A program made the position numbers and the translations under genes. A stretch of 8,968 nt of DNA. Source: Clostridiales bacterium (lineage in GTDB: Bacteria; Bacillota; Clostridia; Lachnospirales; Lachnospiraceae). Position 1 is the first letter of the stretch. Every line of letters starts with the position of its first letter. The notes beneath the pieces are model-generated. The model saw nothing but the letters and a program-made list of their open reading frames with translations. It had not been told where the DNA came from and did no database searches. Location of the stretch: positions 1 to 8,968 of the forward strand of contig DXXQ01000054.1 in assembly GCA_019416265.1 (NCBI GenBank), given 5' to 3'. This document shows, in pieces, positions 1 to 7,102 of this stretch.

Positions 1-1281
1 TTCTTAGAGAATGGCGCTGTTGCAATGGATGGTAACACCATAGTTATGGTGGGGGTAACAAATGATGTTAAGAAGGCTTATCCTGATGCCGAATTCGTGG
101 ATGCCAAGGGTGGGGTTATCATGCCCGCATTTATCAATGCCCATGAGCATATCTACAGTTCTTTTGCAAGAGGACTCAGCATCAACGGATACAATCCCAA
201 AGGATTTCTTGATATCTTAGACGGAATGTGGTGGACGATCGACCGCCATCTGACACTGGAGCAGACGAAGCTTTCTGCATATGCAACCTACATTGACTCT
301 ATCAAAAACGGTGTGACAACTGTTTTTGACCACCACGCAAGCTTCGGTCATATCACAGGTTCCTTAAATGCCATTGAGGAAGCTGCGAAAGATCTGGGCG
401 TAAGAACCTGTCTCTGCTACGAAATCTCTGACCGTGACGGTATGGACAAGTCCAGAGAATCTGTTATGGAGAATGTAAACTTTATCAAACATGCACTTGC
501 AGATGACAGTGATATGATCGCCGGAATGATGGGTATGCATGCATCCTTCACAATTTCCGACGAGACAATGGCTCTTTGCAACGAGCTGAAACCGGAAGGC
601 GTTGGTTACCATATTCACGTTGCAGAAGGAATCTACGATCTCCATCAGTGCTTAAAGGAGCACAGCAAACGAATTGTAGACCGTCTTTATGACTGGAACA
701 TTCTGGGACCGAAAACCCTTCTTGGACACTGTATCTATATCAATGAACATGAGATGGATCTGATCAAAGAAACAGACACCATGGTCGTACATAATCCGGA
801 ATCCAATATGGGAAATGCCTGCGGATGTCCTCCGACTATGGCGCTTGTACACAAAGGAATCCTTACAGGACTGGGAACTGACGGATATACCCATGATATG
901 ATGGAATCCTGGAAAGTGGCAAACGTACTCCACAAACATCACCTCTGCGATCCAAACGCAGCCTGGGGAGAAGTACCGCAGATGCTTTTTGACGGAAATG
1001 CCAAGATTGCCAACCGCTACTTCAAAAAAGAGCTTGGCGTTCTCAAAGAAGGCGCAGCAGCAGATGTAATCGTAGTAGATTACAACCCGCTGACTCCTAT
1101 GAACGAGAATAACGTAAACGGACACCTTCTGTTCGGTGTAAACGGAAGCATGGTTCAGACAACCGTATGTAACGGAAAAGTCCTGATGAAAGACCGTGAA
1201 GTCCTTGTATGCGACGAAGCAAAAATGATGGCTGACTGCCGTCAGGCAGCAAAAGAGCTGGCAGATGACATTAACGGATAA
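1..1281 (+). CDS. ssnA: SsnA-type amidohydrolase, 5' end cut off by window
   Basis: This encodes a metal-dependent hydrolase of the amidohydrolase superfamily (ATZ/TRZ-like, SsnA branch). The reading frame is open from base 1: eight codons precede the ATG at 25 and align with the family, so that ATG is internal. About 16-20 residues are missing compared with E. coli SsnA (about 442 aa). Counting from base 1, the metal and catalytic set is complete: H48-x-H50 ('NAHEH'), the 'DHHAS' segment (H111/H112), H206-x-x-E209 in 'HIHVAEG', H243 in 'LLGHC', and D294 in 'LGTDG'. The C-terminal 'FGVNGSMVQTTVCNGKV' is the family's closing beta segment. The frame ends in a tandem triple stop, TAA-TAA-TAG (1279-1287). 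ygfK starts 27 bases later, so co-transcription is likely. Its natural substrate is not established by sequence; a deaminated or ring-opened purine-derived compound is an inference from its neighbours. Confidence 0.95.
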   Translation, partial: FLENGAVAMDGNTIVMVGVTNDVKKAYPDAEFVDAKGGVIMPAFINAHEHIYSSFARGLSINGYNPKGFLDILDGMWWTIDRHLTLEQTKLSAYATYIDSIKNGVTTVFDHHASFGHITGSLNAIEEAAKDLGVRTCLCYEISDRDGMDKSRESVMENVNFIKHALADDSDMIAGMMGMHASFTISDETMALCNELKPEGVGYHIHVAEGIYDLHQCLKEHSKRIVDRLYDWNILGPKTLLGHCIYINEHEMDLIKETDTMVVHNPESNMGNACGCPPTMALVHKGILTGLGTDGYTHDMMESWKVANVLHKHHLCDPNAAWGEVPQMLFDGNAKIANRYFKKELGVLKEGAAADVIVVDYNPLTPMNENNVNGHLLFGVNGSMVQTTVCNGKVLMKDREVLVCDEAKMMADCRQAAKELADDING

Positions 1282-1293
1282 TAATAGAAACAT

Positions 1294-1300
1294 AAGGAGG
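1294..1300 (+). promoter_or_regulatory. Shine-Dalgarno of ygfK that decides its start
   Basis: AAGGAGG is a near-perfect ribosome site. The first in-frame ATG (1303) follows it by only 2 bases, which is too close. The ATG at 1309 follows by 8 bases, which is ideal, so 1309 is the preferred start. A third ATG at 1321 is 20 bases away and too far. Confidence 0.8.
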
Positions 1301-1308
1301 GAATGCTC

Positions 1309-4299
1309 ATGAGTGAAGTCATGACCTGTATGTCCTTTGGACAGTTAATGAACTGGGTATTAGAAGAAAAAAGAACAAAAGGAACTGTGTTCGGACAGCA
1401 CAGAGCCTATGTTGCAGATAAAAACATGGAAATTTTCGGGAGAAATCTTGAGACTCCCATCGGACCGGCAGCAGGTCCCCACACACAGCTGACACAGAAC
1501 ATCGTTGCATCCTATTATGCAGGAGCACGTTTCTTCGAGCTGAAAACCGTTCAGAAAATGGACGGAGCAGAGCTTGCCGCTTGTATTAACCGTCCCTGTA
1601 TTTTAGCAGAAGACGAAGGATACAACTGCGAATGGTCTACAGAACTTTATGTGCCGGAAGCTATGGGCGAATATATCAAAGCATGGTTTATTCTTCATGT
1701 GATCGCAAAGGAATTCGATCTCGGCGCACAGGATGGTTTCCAGTTTAACCTTTCTGTAGGATATGACCTTGCGGGAATCAAAGAACCGAAGGTTGACACC
1801 TTCATCAACAGTATGATGGAAGCAAAGGATACAGAGATTTTCAAGGAATGTAAACAGTGGCTTCTTGACCATGTGGACGAATTCGAAAAATTCACCAAAG
1901 AAGACATTGAGGCGATTCCGTCCAATATCTGTAACTCCGCAACAATTTCAACTTTACACGGATGTCCTCCTAATGAAATTGAAAGCATTGCAAACCATCT
2001 GTTTAAAGAGAAACATCTGAACACCTTTATCAAATGTAATCCGACTCTTCTCGGCTATGAATTTGCAAGAAAAACAATGGATGACATGGGATACGATTAC
2101 ATGGTATTCGGAGATTTCCATTTCAAAGACGACCTGCAGTATGAGGACGCAATCCCGATGTTCAAACGTCTTCAGGCTCTTGCAGACGAATTAAATCTTG
2201 CGTTTGGTGTTAAAATAACAAATACCTTCCCTGTGGATGTTACCAGAAAGGAACTTCCAAGTGAAGAAATGTATATGTCCGGAAAAGCGCTGTTCCCACT
2301 GTCTATTTCTCTGGCAGCCAAGCTTTCAAGAGAATTTGACGGAAAGCTCAGAATCGCTTACTCCGGAGGAGCAGATTACTTTAACATTGATAAAATTGTC
2401 GGCTGCGGCGTATGGCCGGTAACCGTTGCAACAACCCTCCTGAAACCGGGCGGATATCAGCGTTTCACCCAGATGGCAGAAAAAGTCATGGCAGACGGTG
2501 TGAAACCATGGGAAAAAATCGATGTGGAAGCTCTGGAGCAGCTTGCAGAATCAGCTAAGACAGATCCTCACCACAAGAAGAGCATCAAACCTCTTCCAAA
2601 TAGAAAAACAGATACAGAAGTTCCTCTTCTTGACTGTTTCTTCGCTCCTTGTGAGGAAGGATGCCCGATCCACCAGGATATTCCGAATTATGTGAAATTA
2701 ACAGGAGAGGGAGACTATGCCGGAGCACTCCGCGTAATCCTTGAGAAAAATGCCCTTCCGTTTATCACAGGTACTCTTTGTGCCCACAATTGTATGTATA
2801 AATGTACCCGTAACTTCTATGAAGAGCCTGTAAATATCAGAGGAACCAAACTGACCGCAGCTCAGAACGGATACGATACTGTGATCGGCGAAATCAAAGC
2901 CGGAAGCGCAGACGGCAAAAAAGTGGCTGTTGTCGGCGGCGGCCCTGCAGGTATTGCATCTGCATATTTCCTTGCAAGAGCAGGCGCGAAAGTTACTGTT
3001 TTTGAAAAAGAAGAAAAACTCGGCGGTGTGATCCGTTATGTGATCCCGGGCTTCAGAATCAGCGATGATGCCATTGATAAAGATATCTCCTTCATCGAAA
3101 AAATGGGTGTGGAGATTCAAACAGGCAGAGAGATTACTTCTGTACAGGAATTAAAAGCAGAAGGCTATGACGCTGTGATCGTTGCAGTCGGCGCAAACAA
3201 GCCGGGTACTCTGAAACTGGAAAAAGGCGAAACCATCAATGCTCTTGAATTCCTGAGAGACTTTAAGGAAAAAGACGGAAATGTAGACCTTGGCAAAAAT
3301 GTAGTCGTAATCGGCGGCGGAAACACAGCCATGGATACAGCAAGAGCTGCAAAACGCACAAAAGGCGTTGAGCATGTTTACCTTGTATACAGAAGAACGA
3401 AATATTATATGCCGGCAGCAGAAGATGAACTCCTTGAGGTTCTTGAAGACGGCGTAGAATTCAAAGAGCTTCTGGCTCCTGTTTCTCTGGAAAACGGCAA
3501 ACTCCTCTGCAAAAAGATGGAGCTTGGCGCTCTGGATGCTTCCGGACGCGCAAGTGTTACAGAAACAGGCGCTTTTGAAGAAGTACCGGCAGATTCCGTC
3601 ATCGTAGCAGTCGGTGAGAAAGTACCTACAGAATTCTACGAAGCAAACGGAATCAATGTAAACGAACGCGGCAAAGCCAAAGTCAATGACAAGACTCTGG
3701 AAACAAGCGTGGAGAACGTATATCTTGCAGGCGACGGTGCAAAAGGAGCAGCTACCATCGTAGAAGCAATCCGCGACGCACAGCTTGCAGTGAAAGCGAT
3801 CCTTGAAAAAGATATTGTGAAACATGCGCCTGTACCCGGAACAGAAGAGAACTGCTTCGCAACAAAAGCAATCCTCAAAGAAAGCAAAGATGCTTCCAAT
3901 GAAAGCGAACGCTGCCTGACCTGTAATAAGGTCTGCGAAAACTGTGTAGATGTATGTCCGAACAGGGCAAACATTTCTATCAAGGTTCCCGGAATGGAAA
4001 TGGCACAGATCATCCATGTGGATTATATGTGTAACGAATGTGGAAACTGTAAGACATTCTGTCCATATGCAAGCGCTCCTTATAAAGATAAATTTACCCT
4101 GTTTGCCAAAGAAGCAGACATGGCAGACAGCACAAACGACGGCTTTGCTGTTGTGAACAAAGAAACGAAAGAATGTAAAGTCCGTTTCCTTGGAAAGATC
4201 ACAGACTGCAAGGCAGACGACCCGAATGATAGCTTATATGAGGGATTACGCAGACTGATCAACGCAGTCATCGACGACTATTCCTATCTGCTTATGTAA
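1309..4299 (+). CDS. ygfK: YgfK: flavin/iron-sulfur oxidoreductase (putative selenate reductase subunit)
   Basis: A cytoplasmic multi-cofactor oxidoreductase of 996 aa from the chosen start (E. coli YgfK is about 1032 aa); no signal peptide or membrane segment is visible. Domains in order: residues ~1-420 are a dihydroorotate-dehydrogenase-like TIM barrel (GPAAGP 52-57; 'HGCPP' with C219; SGGAD near 353 and TTLLKPGG as probable FMN phosphate site). Residues ~440-510 are a GltD/DPD-type Fe-S helical domain (C443, C448, C452, C491, C495, C499). Residues ~540-825 carry two dinucleotide folds (GGGPAG 543-548; GGGNTA 669-674) for FAD and NAD(P)H. Residues ~865-925 form a ferredoxin domain with two 4Fe-4S motifs (C869, C872, C876, C879, C883; C908, C911, C914, C918). 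The parts are those of dihydropyrimidine dehydrogenase with the FMN barrel moved to the front. The 'selenate reductase' name is historical; the neighbours argue for purine metabolism. The exact reaction cannot be read from the sequence. Confidence 0.95.
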   Translation: MSEVMTCMSFGQLMNWVLEEKRTKGTVFGQHRAYVADKNMEIFGRNLETPIGPAAGPHTQLTQNIVASYYAGARFFELKTVQKMDGAELAACINRPCILAEDEGYNCEWSTELYVPEAMGEYIKAWFILHVIAKEFDLGAQDGFQFNLSVGYDLAGIKEPKVDTFINSMMEAKDTEIFKECKQWLLDHVDEFEKFTKEDIEAIPSNICNSATISTLHGCPPNEIESIANHLFKEKHLNTFIKCNPTLLGYEFARKTMDDMGYDYMVFGDFHFKDDLQYEDAIPMFKRLQALADELNLAFGVKITNTFPVDVTRKELPSEEMYMSGKALFPLSISLAAKLSREFDGKLRIAYSGGADYFNIDKIVGCGVWPVTVATTLLKPGGYQRFTQMAEKVMADGVKPWEKIDVEALEQLAESAKTDPHHKKSIKPLPNRKTDTEVPLLDCFFAPCEEGCPIHQDIPNYVKLTGEGDYAGALRVILEKNALPFITGTLCAHNCMYKCTRNFYEEPVNIRGTKLTAAQNGYDTVIGEIKAGSADGKKVAVVGGGPAGIASAYFLARAGAKVTVFEKEEKLGGVIRYVIPGFRISDDAIDKDISFIEKMGVEIQTGREITSVQELKAEGYDAVIVAVGANKPGTLKLEKGETINALEFLRDFKEKDGNVDLGKNVVVIGGGNTAMDTARAAKRTKGVEHVYLVYRRTKYYMPAAEDELLEVLEDGVEFKELLAPVSLENGKLLCKKMELGALDASGRASVTETGAFEEVPADSVIVAVGEKVPTEFYEANGINVNERGKAKVNDKTLETSVENVYLAGDGAKGAATIVEAIRDAQLAVKAILEKDIVKHAPVPGTEENCFATKAILKESKDASNESERCLTCNKVCENCVDVCPNRANISIKVPGMEMAQIIHVDYMCNECGNCKTFCPYASAPYKDKFTLFAKEADMADSTNDGFAVVNKETKECKVRFLGKITDCKADDPNDSLYEGLRRLINAVIDDYSYLLM

Positions 4300-4314
4300 C
4301 AACATAGATATGAA

Positions 4315-4347
4315 AGGGCGCAGCTGTTTTGGGGACAGTTGCGCCCT
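4315..4347 (+). promoter_or_regulatory. Strong intercistronic hairpin between ygfK and xdh
   Basis: Arm 4315-4327 pairs with arm 4335-4347 over 13 bp with a single G-U, closing a 7-base loop (TTTGGGG). It begins 16 bases after the ygfK stop. There is no T-run after it (CCTTGT follows), so it does not look like a complete intrinsic terminator. A role in mRNA stability, processing or control of the next gene's translation is more likely. Confidence 0.7.
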
Positions 4348-4360
4348 CCTTGTAAAGGAG
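4346..4360 (+). promoter_or_regulatory. Small hairpin covering the xdh Shine-Dalgarno
   Basis: CTCCTT (4346-4351) is the exact complement of AAGGAG (4355-4360), with GTA between them. AAGGAG is the ribosome site of the xanthine dehydrogenase gene, 7 bases before its ATG at 4368. The left arm shares bases 4346-4347 with the larger upstream hairpin, so the two cannot both be fully formed. The pairing is seen in the sequence; regulation by it is inference. Confidence 0.5.
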
Positions 4361-4367
4361 AAGGCTT

Positions 4368-6923
4368 ATGTATAATTTTTTTGTTAACGGAAAAGAATAT
4401 CATGAAGAAAATGATATGAAGCTTCTTCCTTTCCTCAGAAATGTGTGCAAGCTGAAATCTGTAAAGGACGGGTGCAGTGAGGGGGCATGCGGTACCTGTC
4501 ATGTTCTTATAGACGGAAAAGCAACAAAAGCCTGCGTGCCTAAGCTTTCCAAGCTGGAAGGCAAGCACATACTGACGATTGAGGGCTTTGAGGAGGAAGA
4601 AAAAGAAATTTTTGTACGCGCCTTTGGCGAAGCCGGCGCTGTACAGTGCGGCTTCTGTATTCCGGGAATGGTGATCAGCGCCAAAGGACTGATCGACAAA
4701 AATCCGGATCCAACCAGAGCTGAGGCAGCAGACGCGATCAAAAATAACATCTGCCGCTGTACAGGGTACAAAAAAATCATAGACGGCATTTTACTTGCAG
4801 CCAAATATAAAAGAGAAGGACTTCCGGAGAAAAAAGAATACACCTGGAAAGTCGGGGAACGGATTCCGAGGGTTGACGTCAGAGAAAAAGTTCTGGGATG
4901 CGGAGAATATCCCGATGACGTAGAAGTAGAAGGTATGATCTACGGAAGCGCTCTCCGAAGCGAATACCCAAGAGCAAGAGTCCTTGCCATTCATACAGAA
5001 AAAGCAAAGGCTCTCCCAGGTGTAATAGGCGTGTATACGGCAGAGGATATTCCGGGAAGCGTAAAAGTCGGACATTTGAAACAGGACTGGGATACCTTGA
5101 TTCCTGTAGGCCGCCTCACCCATTATCTCGGAGATGCCATCGCCCTTGTGGCAGCGGAATCTCTGGAAATCGTTGAGGAAGCCAAAAAACTCATCGAGGT
5201 AGAATATGAAGTTCTCGATATGATCCGCAGCCCCTATGAAGCAATGGCAGACGGCGCTCCAAAGGTTCATGAATCAGAAGAAAACAACCTTCTTTCTCAC
5301 TGGCATGTACACAGAGGAGACGCGGACGCAGCAATTGCAGGCTCGAAATATGTGATCAGCGATAAGTTCCGGACCCCCTGGACTGAGCATGCTTTCCTGG
5401 AACCGGAATGTGCAGTGGCCGTGCCGGATGGAGATGGCGTTCTGATCTATTCCACAGATCAGGGCGTATACGATACCCAGCATGAATGTATGGAAATGCT
5501 GGGACTCCCAGCAGAAAAGGTAAAGGTCAGAAACAAACTGGTGGGAGGCGGTTTCGGCGGAAAAGAGGACGTTACTGTCCAGCATCTCGCCGCACTGATC
5601 GCCTATCTGTCCAAACGTCCTGCAAAGGTCAAACTGACCCGCGCAGAGAGTATCCTGATTCATCCGAAGCGCCATCCCATGGATATGGAATTTACCCTTG
5701 GCTGTGACGAAAACGGAATCATTCAGGGTGTAAAAGCAACTGTTATTGCAGATACAGGCGCCTATGCTTCTCTTGGCGGCCCTGTTCTCCAGAGAGCCTG
5801 TACACACGCGTCAGGCCCCTACAATTACCAGAATTTTGATATCGATGGAAAAGCTTATTATACCAACAATCCGCCTGCAGGAGCTTACAGAGGCTTCGGC
5901 GTGACCCAGACCTGTTTTGCCATTGAGATGCTTCTTACCAAGATGGCAGGAATTGTGGGCATTTCCCCATGGGAGATCCGCTACCGCAATGCCATCCGTC
6001 CCGGCCAGGAGCTGCCCAACGGTCAGATCGTAGATAATTCTACCGGACTGGCAGAAACACTGGAGGCAGTAAAGGATATTTATGAGAGCAGTCCTTATGC
6101 CGGAATTGCCTGTGCCATGAAAAATGCAGGCGTAGGCGTCGGACTTCCTGACTGGGGAAGAGTTCGTCTCTATGTTCACGATGGAAAAGTAGAAATCCAT
6201 TCCGGAGCATCCTGTATCGGTCAGGGACTGGGAACTGTTCTGGTTCAGATTGCAGGAGAAATGCTGGAGCTTTCCAGAGATCAGATTTATTACGATGCCT
6301 CAAATACCTACAACGCTCCTGACTCCGGAACCACCTCCGGTTCCAGACAGACACTGGTCACAGGGGAAGCTCTTCGAAGAGCCTGTGAGCCTTTAAAAGA
6401 AGCGCTGAAAGAGCATACGCTGGAGGAACTGGAAGGCAAGGAATACCTGGGAGAATACCTGGCGAAAACAGACGCTATGGGCTCCAAGGTTAAAAACCCT
6501 GTTTCCCATGTGGCATATGGCTATGCTACCCAGGTCTGCATCCTGAATGAAGATGGAACAGTGCAGAAAATGATCGCTGCCCATGACGTCGGAAGGGCGA
6601 TCAACCCTCTTTCCACAGAAGGTCAGATCGAAGGCGGCGTAGTTATGGGATTTGGTTTCGCAACCACAGAAAAATATCCAATTAAGGATTGCAAACCTAC
6701 CGCAAAATATGGTACACTAGGATTACCAAAAGCAAACAAAGTACCAGAGGTAGAGAGTATTATTGTAGAGAAGCCGGGACTCAATGTTGCCTGCGGCGCT
6801 ATCGGAATCGGAGAGATCACTTCCATTCCTACCGCGCCTGCAATTGCCGGAGCTTACTACAAATTAGACGGAGAATTCAGAACCACCCTCCCCGTAACCA
6901 ATACTCCATACCAGAAAAAATGA
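4368..6923 (+). CDS. xdh: Selenium-dependent xanthine dehydrogenase (fused 2Fe-2S and molybdopterin domains)
   Basis: A molybdenum hydroxylase of 851 aa that hydroxylates purines such as xanthine or hypoxanthine, or runs in reverse; XdhD-like in E. coli terms. Residues 1-150 bind two [2Fe-2S] clusters: C36, C41, C44, C56 and C94, C97, C129, C131 ('CRCTG'). A short linker leads to the molybdopterin region, which starts near residue 165 ('RIPRVD..EKVLG'). Key sites are GGGFGGKE 393-400, AYRGFG 506-511, 'CIGQGLGT' with Q619, and 'IGIGE' with E816 as the likely catalytic base. E400, R508 and E816 match the purine-handling Glu, Arg and Glu of bovine xanthine oxidase. There is no FAD domain, so electrons must pass to another protein. 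Length and architecture fit the labile-selenium family, where selenium is a cofactor ligand; the gene has no in-frame UGA. The start is set by AAAGGAG 7 bases upstream. The selenium assignment is by family resemblance only. Confidence 0.92.
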   Translation: MYNFFVNGKEYHEENDMKLLPFLRNVCKLKSVKDGCSEGACGTCHVLIDGKATKACVPKLSKLEGKHILTIEGFEEEEKEIFVRAFGEAGAVQCGFCIPGMVISAKGLIDKNPDPTRAEAADAIKNNICRCTGYKKIIDGILLAAKYKREGLPEKKEYTWKVGERIPRVDVREKVLGCGEYPDDVEVEGMIYGSALRSEYPRARVLAIHTEKAKALPGVIGVYTAEDIPGSVKVGHLKQDWDTLIPVGRLTHYLGDAIALVAAESLEIVEEAKKLIEVEYEVLDMIRSPYEAMADGAPKVHESEENNLLSHWHVHRGDADAAIAGSKYVISDKFRTPWTEHAFLEPECAVAVPDGDGVLIYSTDQGVYDTQHECMEMLGLPAEKVKVRNKLVGGGFGGKEDVTVQHLAALIAYLSKRPAKVKLTRAESILIHPKRHPMDMEFTLGCDENGIIQGVKATVIADTGAYASLGGPVLQRACTHASGPYNYQNFDIDGKAYYTNNPPAGAYRGFGVTQTCFAIEMLLTKMAGIVGISPWEIRYRNAIRPGQELPNGQIVDNSTGLAETLEAVKDIYESSPYAGIACAMKNAGVGVGLPDWGRVRLYVHDGKVEIHSGASCIGQGLGTVLVQIAGEMLELSRDQIYYDASNTYNAPDSGTTSGSRQTLVTGEALRRACEPLKEALKEHTLEELEGKEYLGEYLAKTDAMGSKVKNPVSHVAYGYATQVCILNEDGTVQKMIAAHDVGRAINPLSTEGQIEGGVVMGFGFATTEKYPIKDCKPTAKYGTLGLPKANKVPEVESIIVEKPGLNVACGAIGIGEITSIPTAPAIAGAYYKLDGEFRTTLPVTNTPYQKK

Positions 6924-6972
6924 CAATTCAGGCAGAACTGCCATTTTACGGAATAAATGAGCAGAACTGTCA
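6921..6972 (+). repeat. Imperfect inverted repeat with an internal direct repeat, at the xdh 3' end
   Basis: TGACAATTC (6921-6929, including the xdh stop) pairs with GAACTGTCA (6964-6972) with one mismatch. Inside it, GGCA (6931-6934) can pair with TGCC (6939-6942). GCAGAACTGCCA (6932-6943) recurs with one change at 6961-6972 as GCAGAACTGTCA, 29 bases on. A shorter GCAGAAC recurs at 7061-7067. The repeats could be a folded RNA or a protein-binding site; nothing in the sequence decides this. Confidence 0.4.
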
Positions 6973-6989
6973 GTGAAAAGCATGGTTCG

Positions 6990-7044
6990 GAGCCGGACGT
7001 TAAGTCCTGAGGGGAACACACCTCGGACTTAGTCCGGCTCTTTT
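6990..7044 (+). terminator. Long interrupted hairpin plus TTTT, terminator-like or attenuator
   Basis: GAGCCGGAC (6990-6998) pairs perfectly with GTCCGGCTC (7032-7040). TAAGTCC (7001-7007) pairs with GGACTTA (7025-7031), and GAGG (7009-7012) with CCTC (7021-7024). This makes 20 bp with bulges GT and T on the 5' side only and an 8-base loop. TTTTC follows at once. TGAAAAG (6974-6980) could alternatively pair with CTTTTCA (7040-7046) to extend the base of the structure. The T-run is short, so partial read-through into xdhA is likely. It lies 66 bases after the xdh stop and 58 bases before the xdhA start. Confidence 0.6.
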
Positions 7045-7102
7045 CAGTACCGGAAATCATGCAGAACCCCAAAAACAAAATAATTAGAAGAAGGTGAAAC
7101 AA

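Noticed and set aside
25..1281. ATG at 25 as the true start of ssnA
   Set aside because: The frame is open from base 1, the eight preceding codons align with the SsnA N-terminal region, and no ribosome site lies before 25. The gene starts outside the window.
1303..1308. ATG at 1303 as the ygfK start
   Set aside because: It lies only 2 bases after the AAGGAGG site; 1309 has correct spacing.
3151..4017. Long minus-strand reading frame (288 codons) opposite ygfK, and similar ones at 652-1293 and 6857-7549
   Set aside because: They lie opposite strongly conserved coding sequence, are rich in Cys and Phe as expected from reverse-complemented codon bias, and have no recognisable motifs.
4315..4347. 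Hairpin after ygfK as a rho-independent terminator
   Set aside because: No T-run follows the stem, and the next gene begins 20 bases later in the same functional group.
6921..6956. TGA at the end of xdh read as selenocysteine, extending the protein by about 10 residues to the TAA at 6954
   Set aside because: The protein already ends with a normal family C-terminus ('LPVTNTPYQKK'). Selenium in this family is a labile cofactor and not selenocysteine, and the extension has no family resemblance.
6689..6976. Plus-strand frame of 95 codons overlapping the end of xdh
   Set aside because: It is mostly an out-of-frame shadow of the conserved C-terminus, has no ribosome site, and shows no protein-like pattern in its tail.
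7056..7084. Promoter for xdhA using AATAAT at 7079-7084 as a -10 box
   Set aside because: No -35-like hexamer lies 16-18 bases upstream, and the A-rich stretch sits right next to the ribosome site, which is common without promoter function.
6924..7102. Purine, xanthine or molybdenum-cofactor riboswitch in the xdh-xdhA gap
   Set aside because: I could not find the conserved core of any riboswitch class I can recall; only generic hairpins are visible. A covariance-model search would settle it.
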